A stretch of 10,351 bases of DNA from NCBI GenBank assembly GCA_003819975.1, contig RPPU01000105.1:1-10351 (forward strand), in the 5' to 3' direction. Position numbers and translations under genes: made by a program. Shown here in pieces: positions 1 to 5,886 of the stretch (positions are counted from its first letter, which is position 1; each line of letters starts with the position of its first letter). The notes beneath the pieces are model-generated. The model did no database searches, was not told the DNA's origin, and saw only the letters and a list, made by a program, of their open reading frames with translations. The stretch comes from Desulfobacteraceae bacterium (GTDB taxonomy: Bacteria > Desulfobacterota > DSM-4660 > Desulfatiglandales > HGW-15).

Positions 1-242
1 CGACGGTAACCGCCGCCATTAAGGCCATGGGTATCAATTATGGTCGTCTTCACGGCCGGGTCGTATGCTCCATAACATACCGGACGTCCGAAACCGCATC
101 GTTTCAATTTGGAATTCAGTTCAACGACGGTCCAACCTTTCATCTTGCATTTCTTGGCCACCGGACGATCAATAATCAAATCGAAAGCCCAGGCAAACTC
201 GCTATAGAAAGGACGGCGGATTTTTCTTTTTGTATTATTCAT
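1..242 (-). pseudogene. Broken methyltransferase 5' end fused in frame to a decayed integrase tail; runs off the left edge
   Basis: The frame starts at the ATG at 240-242 and stays open for 80 codons to the window edge. Residues 11-31 (starting PFYSEFAWAFDLIIDRP) resemble the N-terminus of class I SAM-dependent methyltransferases, which commonly begin FYxxFAWAYDLLIDRPV. The expected glycine-rich SAM motif never appears. From about residue 64 the frame instead reads VKTTIIDTHGLNGGG, a decayed form of the integrase box [15 protein letters not shown], with the tyrosine nucleophile changed to Asp. At DNA level 20-57 matches the integrase remnant at 2877-2914 at 34 of 38 positions. No Shine-Dalgarno is visible before the ATG. 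The methyltransferase similarity is judged from memory of the family; the integrase match is direct. Probably a junction of two dead genes rather than a functional protein. Confidence 0.5.
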
Positions 243-246
243 AACA

Positions 247-480
247 CTAAATAGTTTTTGATTGGGTTTGCAAGCAACGTTCGACCCGGCCGCCGATTTC
301 CACGGTTTCGCCGTTGTAAACCGCATGAATCGAGCATGGATTTCCAATAAGGTCTCCTTGCTTTAAAACCAAGCTTTTTTTAAATGAAGGGCCAAAGCGC
401 CGGCGGCAACTCTGGAGGCGGCGTCTTCAAGGGAAGGATTCAGATGATTGAAATTCCTCCCGGCGAACGCTCCGCATAAC
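247..480 (-). pseudogene. Frameshifted remnant resembling the C-terminus of a PhzF-family protein
   Basis: Two adjacent minus-strand frames join into one plausible protein tail. The upstream frame (about 480 to 382) reads GRNFNHLNPSLEDAASRVAA followed by GALALHLKK. The downstream frame (about 381 to the TAG at 247-249) reads SLVLKQGDLIGNPCSIHAVY and then NGETVEIGGRVERCLQ. This resembles the PhzF/DAP-epimerase-like C-terminus, where EDPxTGSAxGALxxYL is followed by a QGxxxGRPSxI strand and a VxIGGxV strand. The frames switch at a run of seven A (T7 at 375-381 on the plus strand); one missing base there would explain it. There is no N-terminal half: the remnant ends near the inverted repeat at 473-558. 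The stop lies 4 bases before the next start at 242. The family call is inference from pattern. Confidence 0.42.
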
Positions 481-558
481 CAGCCCAAAAGGCCGGGCCG
501 CAAGACATGTAGATCAACAATAATGTTAGCCCCGGCCTTTTGGGTCTGCGTTCATGCG
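473..558. repeat. Long inverted repeat with 14-bp perfect core arms
   Basis: CCCAAAAGGCCGGG (484-497) and its exact reverse complement CCCGGCCTTTTGGG (531-544) are separated by 33 bases. The arms extend imperfectly outwards: CGCATAACCAG on the left against the complement of TCTGCGTTCATGCG on the right. There is no T-run directly after either arm, so it is not a clear intrinsic terminator. The arms continue past the only GTTAGC-like core at 525-530, so it does not fit an attC site. It sits between the PhzF-like remnant and the 46-aa gene and could be a small palindromic mobile repeat or a transcript-end structure. Confidence 0.6.
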
Positions 559-597
559 ATTGTTCGCAATCTCTCAATTCTCGTTCTTAAATACAGC

Positions 598-738
598 TTA
601 CTTATTGGTTTTTTCCTTGATTCCTTTCTTTCCTCCAGTCATCGGGCCTTGACCAGGGCCCTTGCCCTTGCCCTTGCCCTTACCATGACCGTCTTTCGGT
701 CCCTGACCTTTTGGTCCAGTTCCATCTTTATTTGGCAT
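598..738 (-). CDS. 46-aa Gly/Lys/Pro-rich small protein
   Basis: A 46-codon frame starts at ATG 736-738 behind a very strong Shine-Dalgarno (GGAGGTGAT, five bases before the ATG). The protein begins MPNKDGTGPKGQGPKDGHG, continues with KGKGKGKGPGQGPMTGG and ends in a lysine-rich tail. The GTGPxGxGPxTG pattern resembles small proteins of anaerobes that begin like MPxGDGTGPxGxGPxTGRGxGxC (DUF5320-like, often near MinD/ParA or nitrogenase-like cofactor genes). This one lacks their cysteine C-terminus, so the relationship is tentative. The KG repeat is encoded by tandem GGGCAA/GGCAAG hexamers (cccttg repeats at about 659-682 on the plus strand), so its length may vary. It lies 78 bases downstream of gpmA on the same strand and may share its transcript; a hairpin (GGCGAACGA 760-768 with TCGTCGCC 786-793) sits between them. 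Probably basic and disordered; function unknown. Confidence 0.72.
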   Translation of the reverse strand: MPNKDGTGPKGQGPKDGHGKGKGKGKGPGQGPMTGGKKGIKEKTNK

Positions 739-816
739 ATTAATCACCTCCTTCCTGCCGGCGAACGATAGCGACCGCTGATTTGTCGTCGCCTGAATCC
801 GCCTTGTTGGCTGATC

Positions 817-1569
817 TTACTTTTTATCGAGTTTGCCCTGGTCCGCTACAGCCTTCGTTGCCTGCTCTATATTTTCTGAATCCCCCAAATAGTAATACTT
901 GATAGGACGCAACTCCTTATCCAGCTCATATACCAACGGTATTCCGGTAGGAATATTCAGTGCTACAATGTCTTCGTCTGAAACATTGTCGAGATACTTC
1001 ACCAGCGCCCGTAGGCTGTTGCCGTGAGCTACGATAATCGCTCTTTTTCCCGCTTTGACGGCAGGCGCAATAGATCCGTGCCAATAGGGCAAAAAGCGCT
1101 CGACTGTGTCTTTTAGGCACTCTGTTAGTGGCAAATCGCGATCGTTCAATTCCCGATAACGCGGATCATGGACCGGATATCGTTCGTCCGTTTTCTCCAG
1201 GGCCGGGGGCTTGATATCATAGCTTCGGCGCCAAAGGAGTACCTGATTTTCCCCAAAGAGCTTTGCGGTCTCCGCCTTGTTCAAGCCTTGCAGAGCCCCA
1301 TAGTGCCGCTCATTCAGCCGCCACGAGCGCTCGACAGGAATCCACATTTGGTCAAGTTCATCCAACGCAATCCAAAGTGTGCGTATGGCGCGCTTCAGCA
1401 CTGAGGTATAGGCGATATCGAAGCAGTAGCCTTCAGATTTGAGCGTCTTGCCGGCTTCTCGGGCTTCGATCCTGCCATGGTCAGAAAGATCGACATCCGT
1501 CCACCCAGAAAAACGGTTTGCCCTATTCCACAAGCTTTCACCGTGCCGCAATAGCGTCAATTTTATCAT
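817..1569 (-). CDS. gpmA: 2,3-bisphosphoglycerate-dependent phosphoglycerate mutase
   Basis: This 250-aa protein interconverts 3- and 2-phosphoglycerate in cytoplasmic glycolysis and gluconeogenesis through a phosphohistidine intermediate. The phosphoglycerate mutase signature [10 protein letters not shown] is at residues 6-15, with H9 the phospho-acceptor. [11 protein letters not shown] follows at 20-30, the [14 protein letters not shown] box at 85-98 carries the general acid E87, and the second catalytic histidine is H182 in [10 protein letters not shown]. Length matches bacterial dPGMs (about 230-250), with a slightly longer polar C-terminus. The chosen ATG has AGGA about five bases upstream, within a tandem GGATGATA repeat (complement of 1567-1582). 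It is a housekeeping enzyme in an otherwise accessory, scarred segment, downstream of vapC and upstream of the 46-aa gene. It may be a second copy carried with the block, since many anaerobes also have a cofactor-independent enzyme. Confidence 0.95.
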   Translation of the reverse strand: MIKLTLLRHGESLWNRANRFSGWTDVDLSDHGRIEAREAGKTLKSEGYCFDIAYTSVLKRAIRTLWIALDELDQMWIPVERSWRLNERHYGALQGLNKAETAKLFGENQVLLWRRSYDIKPPALEKTDERYPVHDPRYRELNDRDLPLTECLKDTVERFLPYWHGSIAPAVKAGKRAIIVAHGNSLRALVKYLDNVSDEDIVALNIPTGIPLVYELDKELRPIKYYYLGDSENIEQATKAVADQGKLDKK

Positions 1570-1672
1570 CCTATCATCCTATGTTCTTCCTTGTCAGCAA
1601 ACGTAGTCTTCACGGGTGGCAATGGAGCGCAGTGGAATTACCATCCGAGTGTAAGGCATGGTTCCGTGGTGC

Positions 1673-2077
1673 CTATTTGATCCAATTCTCAATCTTTAAA
1701 TGATTAACCCTTTGAAATTCTTTCTCGTTATTGGTAACCAAGATAATATCGTTGCTTAAAGCATGGGCTGCTATCAGCATGTCTAAAGGACCGATGACTT
1801 CGCCTTTTGTTTCTAAATGATGACGAATTTCGCCGTAAAAATTGGCAGCATTATGGTCATATGGAAGTATTTCTAGTGGTGCGAGGAATTCTTCAACTCG
1901 CTGTATACTAAATTTTGGATTTTTGCTTTTAATTGCTCCGTACTGTAATTCTGAAACGGTTATTGTTGAAATACCAATGTCACCAACATTGAATTGTTTA
2001 AATTTGCGGATAATTTCGATGGGTCTTTGATTCATTATGTAAATGCAGATATTCGTGTCCAATAAATATTTAATCAA
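1673..2077 (-). CDS. vapC: VapC-family PIN-domain toxin (ribonuclease)
   Basis: A PIN-domain endoribonuclease, toxin of a type II toxin-antitoxin pair, that typically cleaves tRNA or rRNA when free of its antitoxin. I place the start at TTG 2075-2077, giving 134 aa, the usual VapC length. It overlaps the antitoxin stop by 8 bases and has AGGAG about ten bases upstream. An upstream ATG at 2137 would add 20 residues lying inside vapB. With the TTG start, the metal-binding acidic residues are D7 (LLDTN), E43 (TVSELQYG) and D99 ([11 protein letters not shown]), followed by the TNN box (115-117) and F121. All core PIN residues are present, so it looks active. Base composition is much more AT-rich than gpmA or the wtp genes, consistent with separate acquisition. 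The FEF. subclass resembles VapC partners of AbrB-type antitoxins. Confidence 0.93.
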   Translation of the reverse strand: MIKYLLDTNICIYIMNQRPIEIIRKFKQFNVGDIGISTITVSELQYGAIKSKNPKFSIQRVEEFLAPLEILPYDHNAANFYGEIRHHLETKGEVIGPLDMLIAAHALSNDIILVTNNEKEFQRVNHLKIENWIK

Positions 2078-2306
2078 GACTTTCTCGCTCCTGTTGTTGG
2101 TCCGGTTGCTTTCTTTCCATAATGAACGGCGTATCATGCTTCAGCAAATTCTTTTCCCAAAGATCCCATACAGATTGATTTTTTGAAATTAAAAGCACTC
2201 CGCCCGCAACTTTTTTAATATATACCTCATTTCCCTCAAACCGATAGGCTTTTGGTAAACGCACAGCCTGGCTACGTCCATTATCGAATAATTTAGCAGT
2301 TTCCAT
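2070..2306 (-). CDS. vapB: VapB-family antitoxin, AbrB/SpoVT-type DNA-binding
   Basis: This 78-aa protein neutralises VapC and represses its own operon. The N-terminal swapped-hairpin AbrB/MazE domain (residues 4-45) shows the signature [15 protein letters not shown] (9-23), followed by EVYI and GVLLISK strands. The C-terminal part (46-78: SVWDLW, then a charged glutamine-rich tail) is the expected toxin-wrapping segment. The start ATG at 2304-2306 is preceded by AAAGGAAGG. The stop codon lies within the start region of vapC, so the two are translationally coupled. VapBC pairs are frequent passengers of integron arrays, which fits the attC-like site 310 bases upstream. Confidence 0.93.
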   Translation of the reverse strand: METAKLFDNGRSQAVRLPKAYRFEGNEVYIKKVAGGVLLISKNQSVWDLWEKNLLKHDTPFIMERKQPDQQQERESLD

Positions 2307-2323
2307 AGTTGCCTTCCTTTAAT

Positions 2324-2367
2324 TTGGTTTATACCGTATAGTATATACCAATCGAGCAAAATGTCAA
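2324..2367 (-). promoter_or_regulatory. vapBC promoter with overlapping operator palindrome
   Basis: On the minus strand a perfect -35 TTGACA (complement of 2362-2367) is followed after 16 bases by TATACT (complement of 2340-2345). Overlapping the -10 is an inverted repeat, TTGGTTTATAC (2324-2334) and GTATATACCAA (2341-2351), with 10 of 11 positions complementary and a 6-base centre. This geometry, an AbrB-type antitoxin operator on the -10, is the expected VapBC autoregulation. vapB starts 18 bases beyond the operator. Confidence 0.78.
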
Positions 2368-2413
2368 CCGATATATTTAATCGTATCTACCTGAAAATAT
2401 GAATTATTTGTCA

Positions 2414-2462
2414 AGCCGGATGGGTGCAACAGAACGCGGACATCACCCGGAGCCGGCTTTTT
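2414..2462 (+). terminator. Possible intrinsic terminator or stray hairpin
   Basis: AGCCGG-AT-GGGTG (2414-2426) can pair with CACCC-GGA-GCCGGCT (2444-2458), with a 17-base loop. The stem is followed by TTTTT (2458-2462) on the plus strand. No plus-strand gene is recognisable upstream, so it may be the end of a lost gene. The internal bulges weaken the call. Confidence 0.3.
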
Positions 2463-2516
2463 CGGCGATCGGATGCATGACCTTGTTAACTGCCTTGCGT
2501 TTTCTGCGTAATGTGA

Positions 2517-2630
2517 AACACGAAACCATCGAGAACCTTCACCGAGAACGAAGCCAAGAGCTACGCCGATGAGACCTCATGCCTGGACAGATATTTTGGC
2601 ACATCTCTTCCTCTTGCAGTTAACATTTGA
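2517..2630 (+). pseudogene. Open-frame remnant ending inside the attC-like site
   Basis: A plus-strand frame without an ATG reads for 37 codons (including TFTENEAKSYADETSCLDRY) and stops at TGA 2628-2630, inside the L'' arm of the attC-like site. Cassette genes often end in or just before their attC, so this could be the tail of a decayed cassette gene if the site reads in the plus direction. No family is recognised. There is no start codon or ribosome binding site, and a TGA lies immediately upstream. The rest of 2368-2617 shows only the hairpin at 2414-2462 and no convincing gene. Confidence 0.22.
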
Positions 2631-2681
2631 GCTCAGCGGTGGGCCGCGCAGCGGACCAATCGCTGAAGCAAATAGTTAGGC
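2618..2681. repeat. attC: Integron attC-like recombination site (59-base-element type)
   Basis: This 64-base imperfect palindrome has the four-box layout of attC. Outer boxes are AGTTAAC (2618-2624) and GTTAGGC (2675-2681, exact match to the core GTTRRRY). Inner arms are ATTTG (2625-2629) with CAAAT (2669-2673) and TCAGCG (2633-2638) with CGCTGA (2661-2666). A central stem CCGC/GCGG (2644-2647 with 2651-2654) fills the loop. The left inner arm carries unpaired extra bases (AGC against AG), as expected of the extrahelical bases in L''; this favours the plus orientation. Read on the minus strand the first box is GCCTAAC, also an exact RYYYAAC match, and it contains the stop codon of the small frame at 2676-2792; this favours the minus orientation. 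Direction is therefore unresolved. Confidence 0.72.
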
Positions 2682-2792
2682 GTTATTTTCATCCGCCGTT
2701 CTCAACGCATTCTTCACAACATCCGCAACTGTTTCTTGATTGATTCCATGATTTTTACATCGGATAATTACATATAATGAATGTTTTTTCAA
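2676..2792 (-). CDS. Possible 38-aa cassette-type small protein or remnant
   Basis: A minus-strand frame from a TTG at 2790-2792 runs 38 codons (KKHSLYVIIRCKNHGINQET, then VADVVKNALRTADENNA). It ends at TAA 2676-2678, which is part of the GCCTAAC box of the attC-like site. A stop codon embedded in the first attC box is typical of integron cassette genes. There is no ATG, no clear Shine-Dalgarno before the TTG, and an in-frame TAA about 12 bases further upstream. It lies between the integrase remnant (stop at 2833) and the attC, the position of a first cassette when integrase and cassettes share a strand. No family is recognised. It may be only the C-terminal end of a longer lost gene. Confidence 0.3.
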   Translation of the reverse strand: MKKHSLYVIIRCKNHGINQETVADVVKNALRTADENNA

Positions 2793-2832
2793 AGGATTTT
2801 ATACGGATCGGCATAATACCCCGCCAAAAATC

Positions 2833-3003
2833 TTAAATCAAATCTGCAGGACTGCGTATTCCGGCCGGTCCACGTTTAAGGACATGGGTATAAATCATGG
2901 TCGTCTTCACGTCCTTGTTGCCTAAAAGTTCTTGGATAGTGCGAATGTCATCGCCGTTTTCAAGCAAATGAGTTACAAAAAAAAATACCAAAAACTTTGG
3001 CAT
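2833..3003 (-). pseudogene. C-terminal fragment of a tyrosine (integron/Xer-type) integrase
   Basis: The last 56 codons of a tyrosine recombinase are intact. [19 protein letters not shown] is the usual box-II region, then [13 protein letters not shown] carries the catalytic tyrosine (Y38 from the first ATG at 3001-3003), and the end [14 protein letters not shown] matches the conserved end of integron integrases (RGxxGVRSPxD). The rest of the catalytic core, including the first Arg, the Lys and the R-H of RHSFATH, is missing: the frame before VTHLLE is low-complexity (MPKFLVFFF) from a nine-A run on the plus strand (2977-2985). The family is typically about 320 aa, so this is a dead end-piece. 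A second, more decayed copy of the same tail lies at 1-60 in the same orientation. The next gene, on the same strand, ends 46 bases away at 3050. Confidence 0.85.
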
Positions 3004-3049
3004 GTGGCCCGACTTGTCAAACCCGCCTTTACCACAGCTGTACGGTTTC

Positions 3050-4351
3050 CTATTTCGCCCCGGCCTTCTTGAGAATGTCGAGCACTTCTTTTATTTTTTT
3101 GATCTCTTCGCTTTTTCCGCCTTTGGTTTCGTATTCCTTGATGCGGGCGGTCACGGCGGCCAGCACAGTCTGCTTTTTATGGTCGGCCAAGTTCACCTTC
3201 GCCCCTTTTGCGATCAGGAACCGCACAATATCCCCGGCGCCGTCCAGAGCGGCCTTCCAGAGAGGTGTTTCGCCGTTTTTGTCCTGCGCATTCACGTCCG
3301 CGCCCCGCGCCAGCAGCAGTTGCACCCCTTCCTTGTTCCCGAAAGCGGCCGCGCTCATCAATGGCGTCCAGCCGTTGTCGTCCCGTGTCTTGAGATCCGT
3401 GCCCCGCGCCATCAGAAGCTTAAGAAGGTCCGTTTGCCCCTTGCAACCGGCCACGCGGCTTAGAGGCGTGGAGCCCCATTCGTCACGGACGTTTATATCA
3501 GCCCCCTTGGCGATTAGGAGCTTGACCGTTTCAGCGTGGCATTCGGCCGCGGCCAGCAGCAGGGCCGTATATTTGTAATCGTCAACCAGGTTAACCTGGG
3601 CTCTCTTTTCCAGCAGCAATCGCACGATCTCGGCGTGCCCTTTAGCGGCCGCCACCATCAGCGCCGTTCTCCCCATAAACCCCCGCGCATCCACATCCGC
3701 GCCCTTTTCCAGGAAAAACTTAACCGCGTCCGCACGGTCGTTTTCCGCGTTAAACGACAACAAGGTGAAACCGAGTCCGCCTTTGAGGTTGACATCCAGT
3801 CCCTGATCGAACATGGCGGTCACGCGTTCCAGCTTGCCGTTCACGGATTCCCAGGCGGCGCTGACCCAGAGATTATCTTTTCGGACTTCCAGCACTGCGC
3901 CTCTTTTGGCAAGCAGCCGGGCCACATCCAAATAACTGTAATGGATCGCGTGCTCCAAGGCCGATCGGCCTTCATGGTCAACGGCTTTTGGATCGGCTCC
4001 CCGATCCAGGAGCAGTTCCGTCGCGTCCACCCTGCCGGTGGAGGCGGCGGCCATCAACGCCGTTGACCCGTTGCCGTCTTTGAGATTTACATCAACGCCT
4101 TTTTCGAGCAGCAAACGCACAATGGTCATCCGGCCTTCACCCACGGCATAGGTCAACACCGAGCGGCCGTCCTTGGCTTTGGCGTTTATATCGGCGCCTT
4201 TGGCGAGCAGGGCCTGCACCTCTTCCGGTTTTTCAAAAAAAATAGCTTTGAATAATTGATCCTCTAAATCGCCTGCCCGGACGGGTCCCGACCCCATTAT
4301 CATTAAAATGGTTCCCAAAATAATCAACCAGTGTCTATCCCTATTTTTCAT
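3050..4351 (-). CDS. Secreted ankyrin-repeat protein
   Basis: A 433-aa protein with a Sec signal peptide (basic MKNRDRH, hydrophobic core to about residue 20, likely cleavage after GSGPVRA at 26) followed by about eleven ankyrin repeats from residue 30 to 391. Clear repeats include 94-126 ([13 protein letters not shown]...[11 protein letters not shown]), 226-258 ([20 protein letters not shown]), 292-325, 326-358 and 359-391. The repeat at about 158-192 is degenerate. The C-terminus (400-433) is a charged lysine/glutamate-rich helix ([20 protein letters not shown]) that could cap the stack. Ankyrin repeats bind other proteins; the signal sequence puts it in the periplasm, with no anchor or lipobox seen. 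A strong GGAGGTGA precedes the ATG and overlaps the end of the upstream 44-aa gene, so the two are probably translationally coupled. The binding partner is unknown. Confidence 0.93.
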   Translation of the reverse strand: MKNRDRHWLIILGTILMIMGSGPVRAGDLEDQLFKAIFFEKPEEVQALLAKGADINAKAKDGRSVLTYAVGEGRMTIVRLLLEKGVDVNLKDGNGSTALMAAASTGRVDATELLLDRGADPKAVDHEGRSALEHAIHYSYLDVARLLAKRGAVLEVRKDNLWVSAAWESVNGKLERVTAMFDQGLDVNLKGGLGFTLLSFNAENDRADAVKFFLEKGADVDARGFMGRTALMVAAAKGHAEIVRLLLEKRAQVNLVDDYKYTALLLAAAECHAETVKLLIAKGADINVRDEWGSTPLSRVAGCKGQTDLLKLLMARGTDLKTRDDNGWTPLMSAAAFGNKEGVQLLLARGADVNAQDKNGETPLWKAALDGAGDIVRFLIAKGAKVNLADHKKQTVLAAVTARIKEYETKGGKSEEIKKIKEVLDILKKAGAK

Positions 4352-4482
4352 TCGTCACCTCCGATTTTCAGCTTTTCGATTAAGCCTGCCTCATAAACCT
4401 CCATGTTCCGGCCGCATTCACTATTAATGCAAGAAGCCTCATATCCCTTGTTTTCAACGCAATGCAAAAATCTGTTTTTCAT
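4348..4482 (-). CDS. 44-aa small protein coupled to the ankyrin gene
   Basis: A 44-codon frame starts at ATG 4480-4482 behind GGAG (about nine bases upstream) and ends at TGA 4348-4350. The stop overlaps the ankyrin ATG as ATGA, a classic translational-coupling junction. The protein begins MKNRFLHCVENKGYEASCIN and contains three cysteines (8, 18, 23), two of them in a CxxxxC spacing. The opening MKNRFLHCVENKGYEAS resembles small bacterial proteins that begin MKxRYIRCIENKGYEASLE; the rest differs, so it could be a truncated or diverged member. The ankyrin ribosome binding site lies in its last codons (KIGGDE). It may be a leader that controls ankyrin translation or a partner protein. No function is assigned. 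Confidence 0.6.
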   Translation of the reverse strand: MKNRFLHCVENKGYEASCINSECGRNMEVYEAGLIEKLKIGGDE

Positions 4483-4541
4483 CTCTCTTTACTCCATTTT
4501 TTTGATTTTAATTTCCATTTTCCCTTTACCGTGCCCTTCAT
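4479..4541 (-). CDS. Very short basic open frame ahead of the 44-aa gene
   Basis: From ATG 4539-4541 this frame encodes 20 aa (MKGTVKGKWKLKSKKWSKER) and ends in a TGA that overlaps the next ATG by four bases, repeating the junction type seen between the 44-aa gene and the ankyrin gene. The same frame is open upstream to 4625 without another ATG and could begin at a CTG at 4611-4613. No Shine-Dalgarno precedes the ATG. It may be the tail of a decayed gene or a leader peptide. Weakly supported. Confidence 0.25.
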   Translation of the reverse strand: MKGTVKGKWKLKSKKWSKER

Positions 4542-4625
4542 GTCAATAAAGTTCCGCGAACTGTACGGCTCCAACCGATCATCCGGATGTTTAACCCGCT
4601 CCTGAGTATTCAGTTGGGGCTTATT

Positions 4626-4793
4626 TTATATGAATTTTAAAAAAAATCATCAGGATGAACGGTTGCCTGTTTCAATCCAAAAAATTGAAAAATCACACAA
4701 AATTGTCTAAAATTATCTGTCTACAACCTGCCTGTATTGATCGCTTACCGCCAAAAAGCCTCCGTTATTCCATAGGTTGCATGATTTTTCACC
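4626..4793. other. AT-rich gene-free stretch upstream of the wtp promoter
   Basis: No coding frame is convincing on either strand. It holds one small potential stem, CAACCT (4724-4729) with AGGTTG (4774-4779), enclosing 44 bases. Since the best wtpA promoter begins at 4794, this stem would not be in that transcript unless an upstream promoter is used. Confidence 0.4.
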
Positions 4794-4822
4794 TTGACCC
4801 GCATTCCGGGTTGTTTTATACT
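4794..4822 (+). promoter_or_regulatory. wtpABC sigma-70 promoter with an operator-like inverted repeat in the spacer
   Basis: TTGACC (4794-4799) and TATACT (4817-4822) each match the sigma-70 consensus at 5 of 6 positions with the ideal 17-base spacer. Transcription would start near 4829, leaving a 55-base leader before wtpA. Between the boxes ACCCG (4797-4801) and CGGGT (4807-4811) form an inverted repeat around CATTC, so a repressor bound there would cover the promoter. This would suit oxyanion-responsive control of an importer; the regulator is not in the window. Confidence 0.62.
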
Positions 4823-4833
4823 CATAGCCGTGA

Positions 4834-4854
4834 AAAGCAAGTTCTTATTGCTTT
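4834..4854 (+). promoter_or_regulatory. Leader hairpin upstream of wtpA
   Basis: AAAGCAA (4834-4840) and TTGCTTT (4848-4854) form a 7-bp stem with a 7-base loop a few bases after the predicted transcription start and about 17 bases before the GAGGAGG ribosome binding site (4871-4877). There is no T-run, so it is not a terminator. It may protect the 5' end of the mRNA. Confidence 0.4.
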
Positions 4855-4883
4855 CATATATATTTACATGAGGAGGAAGTATC

Positions 4884-5873
4884 ATGAAAAAATCATTCGG
4901 CAGAACGGTATCTGTTTTGTTCATCGCCTTGGGTGCCATGTCTTTTGCGGCGCCTCAAAGCGTCCTGGCCGGGCCAAAGGGGATCGTGGTCATGTTCCAT
5001 GCGGGCAGTCTCACCATGCCATTCGAAACCATGGAAAAAGAGTTCGAGGCCATGTATCCGGGCGTGGACCTGCAACGCGAGGCCAGCGGCAGCCAAGCCG
5101 CGGCGCGCAAAGTGACCGACCTGAACAAGCCGTGCGACATCATGGCATCCGCGGACTTCAAGGTAATCGACAAACTCCTTGTCCCCGAGCATGCCGACTG
5201 GAACATCCGGTTCGCCACCAACCAACTCGTGCTCTGCTACACGGACAAGAGCAGGTTCGCCAAGGAGGCAAAGACCGATAATTGGTACGAGATCCTCCAA
5301 AAAAAGGAAGTTGTCTGGGGGCACTCGGACCCGAACCTCGATCCCTGCGGCTACCGTGCCCTCATGGTGATCCAGCTTGCGGAAAAGTACTACAAAAAAC
5401 CCGGGTTGAACGATAAGGTGCTCGCCAACCGCCCCCAGGAGAATGTCCGGCCCAAGTCGGTGGAGCTGGTGTCCCTGCTCCAGACCGGCAACATGGATTA
5501 TGCCTGGGAATATCTCTCCGTGGCCGTGCAGCACGGGCTGAAGTATCTGACGCTGCCTGACGAGATCAACCTGGGCGACTACAGGCAGGACCCGTTTTAT
5601 TCCCAGGCCGTGGTGAAGGTGACCGGTAACAAGCCCGGCGAGTTCATGGACATGCATGGCGAATCGGTCACCTACGGAGTCACCCTCATCAAAAATGCCC
5701 CGAACAAGGAGGCGGCCATCGCCTTCCTCAAGTACCTGCTCGATCCCAAAGGCGGGCTGAAAGTCCTCAAAGACCAGGGCCAGCCGCCCTCCATCCCTTG
5801 CCGGGTTCCCACCGAACAGATGAAATCCGCCCTGCCCGCGGAATTGAAGGAACTCGTGGAAGTAAAGGACTGA
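4884..5873 (+). CDS. wtpA: Tungstate/molybdate ABC transporter, periplasmic binding protein (WtpA/ModA type)
   Basis: A 329-aa high-affinity binding protein that delivers tungstate or molybdate to the membrane complex. A Sec signal peptide covers residues 1-29 (MKKSFGR, hydrophobic core, VLA|GP). The mature protein shows the WtpA signature blocks: [13 protein letters not shown] (36-48), the oxyanion loop [14 protein letters not shown] (67-80), [16 protein letters not shown] (84-99), the [13 protein letters not shown] block (148-160) and [15 protein letters not shown] (204-218). D153 and E209 match the acidic pair that gives archaeal WtpA/ModA its six-coordinate oxyanion site, which separates it from E. 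coli-type ModA. The start has GAGGAGG seven bases upstream. It is first in a three-gene operon, 13 bases before wtpB. WtpA rather than TupA is favoured by these motifs; preference for tungstate over molybdate cannot be read from sequence. Confidence 0.92.
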   Translation: MKKSFGRTVSVLFIALGAMSFAAPQSVLAGPKGIVVMFHAGSLTMPFETMEKEFEAMYPGVDLQREASGSQAAARKVTDLNKPCDIMASADFKVIDKLLVPEHADWNIRFATNQLVLCYTDKSRFAKEAKTDNWYEILQKKEVVWGHSDPNLDPCGYRALMVIQLAEKYYKKPGLNDKVLANRPQENVRPKSVELVSLLQTGNMDYAWEYLSVAVQHGLKYLTLPDEINLGDYRQDPFYSQAVVKVTGNKPGEFMDMHGESVTYGVTLIKNAPNKEAAIAFLKYLLDPKGGLKVLKDQGQPPSIPCRVPTEQMKSALPAELKELVEVKD

Positions 5874-5886
5874 GAGGCGCAAAGTC

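Noticed and set aside
659..682. Tandem cccttg repeats considered as a CRISPR-like or phase-variation tract.
   Set aside because: The repeats are in-frame hexamers inside the small gene encoding KG pairs; changes in copy number would not shift the frame, and there are no spacers.
1594..1659. A 21-codon minus-strand frame (MPYTRMVIPLRSIATREDYVC) between vapC and gpmA.
   Set aside because: No Shine-Dalgarno, no recognised family and very short. The surrounding DNA may be a dispersed non-coding repeat, but this cannot be shown from one copy.
2997..3578. Plus-strand open frames opposite the ankyrin gene.
   Set aside because: Antisense shadows produced by the repeat periodicity of the ankyrin gene.
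4720..4880. A possible molybdenum-cofactor riboswitch upstream of wtpA.
   Set aside because: Only a 6-bp CAACCT/AGGTTG stem was found, it lies upstream of the best promoter, and no recognisable Moco-motif core could be identified.
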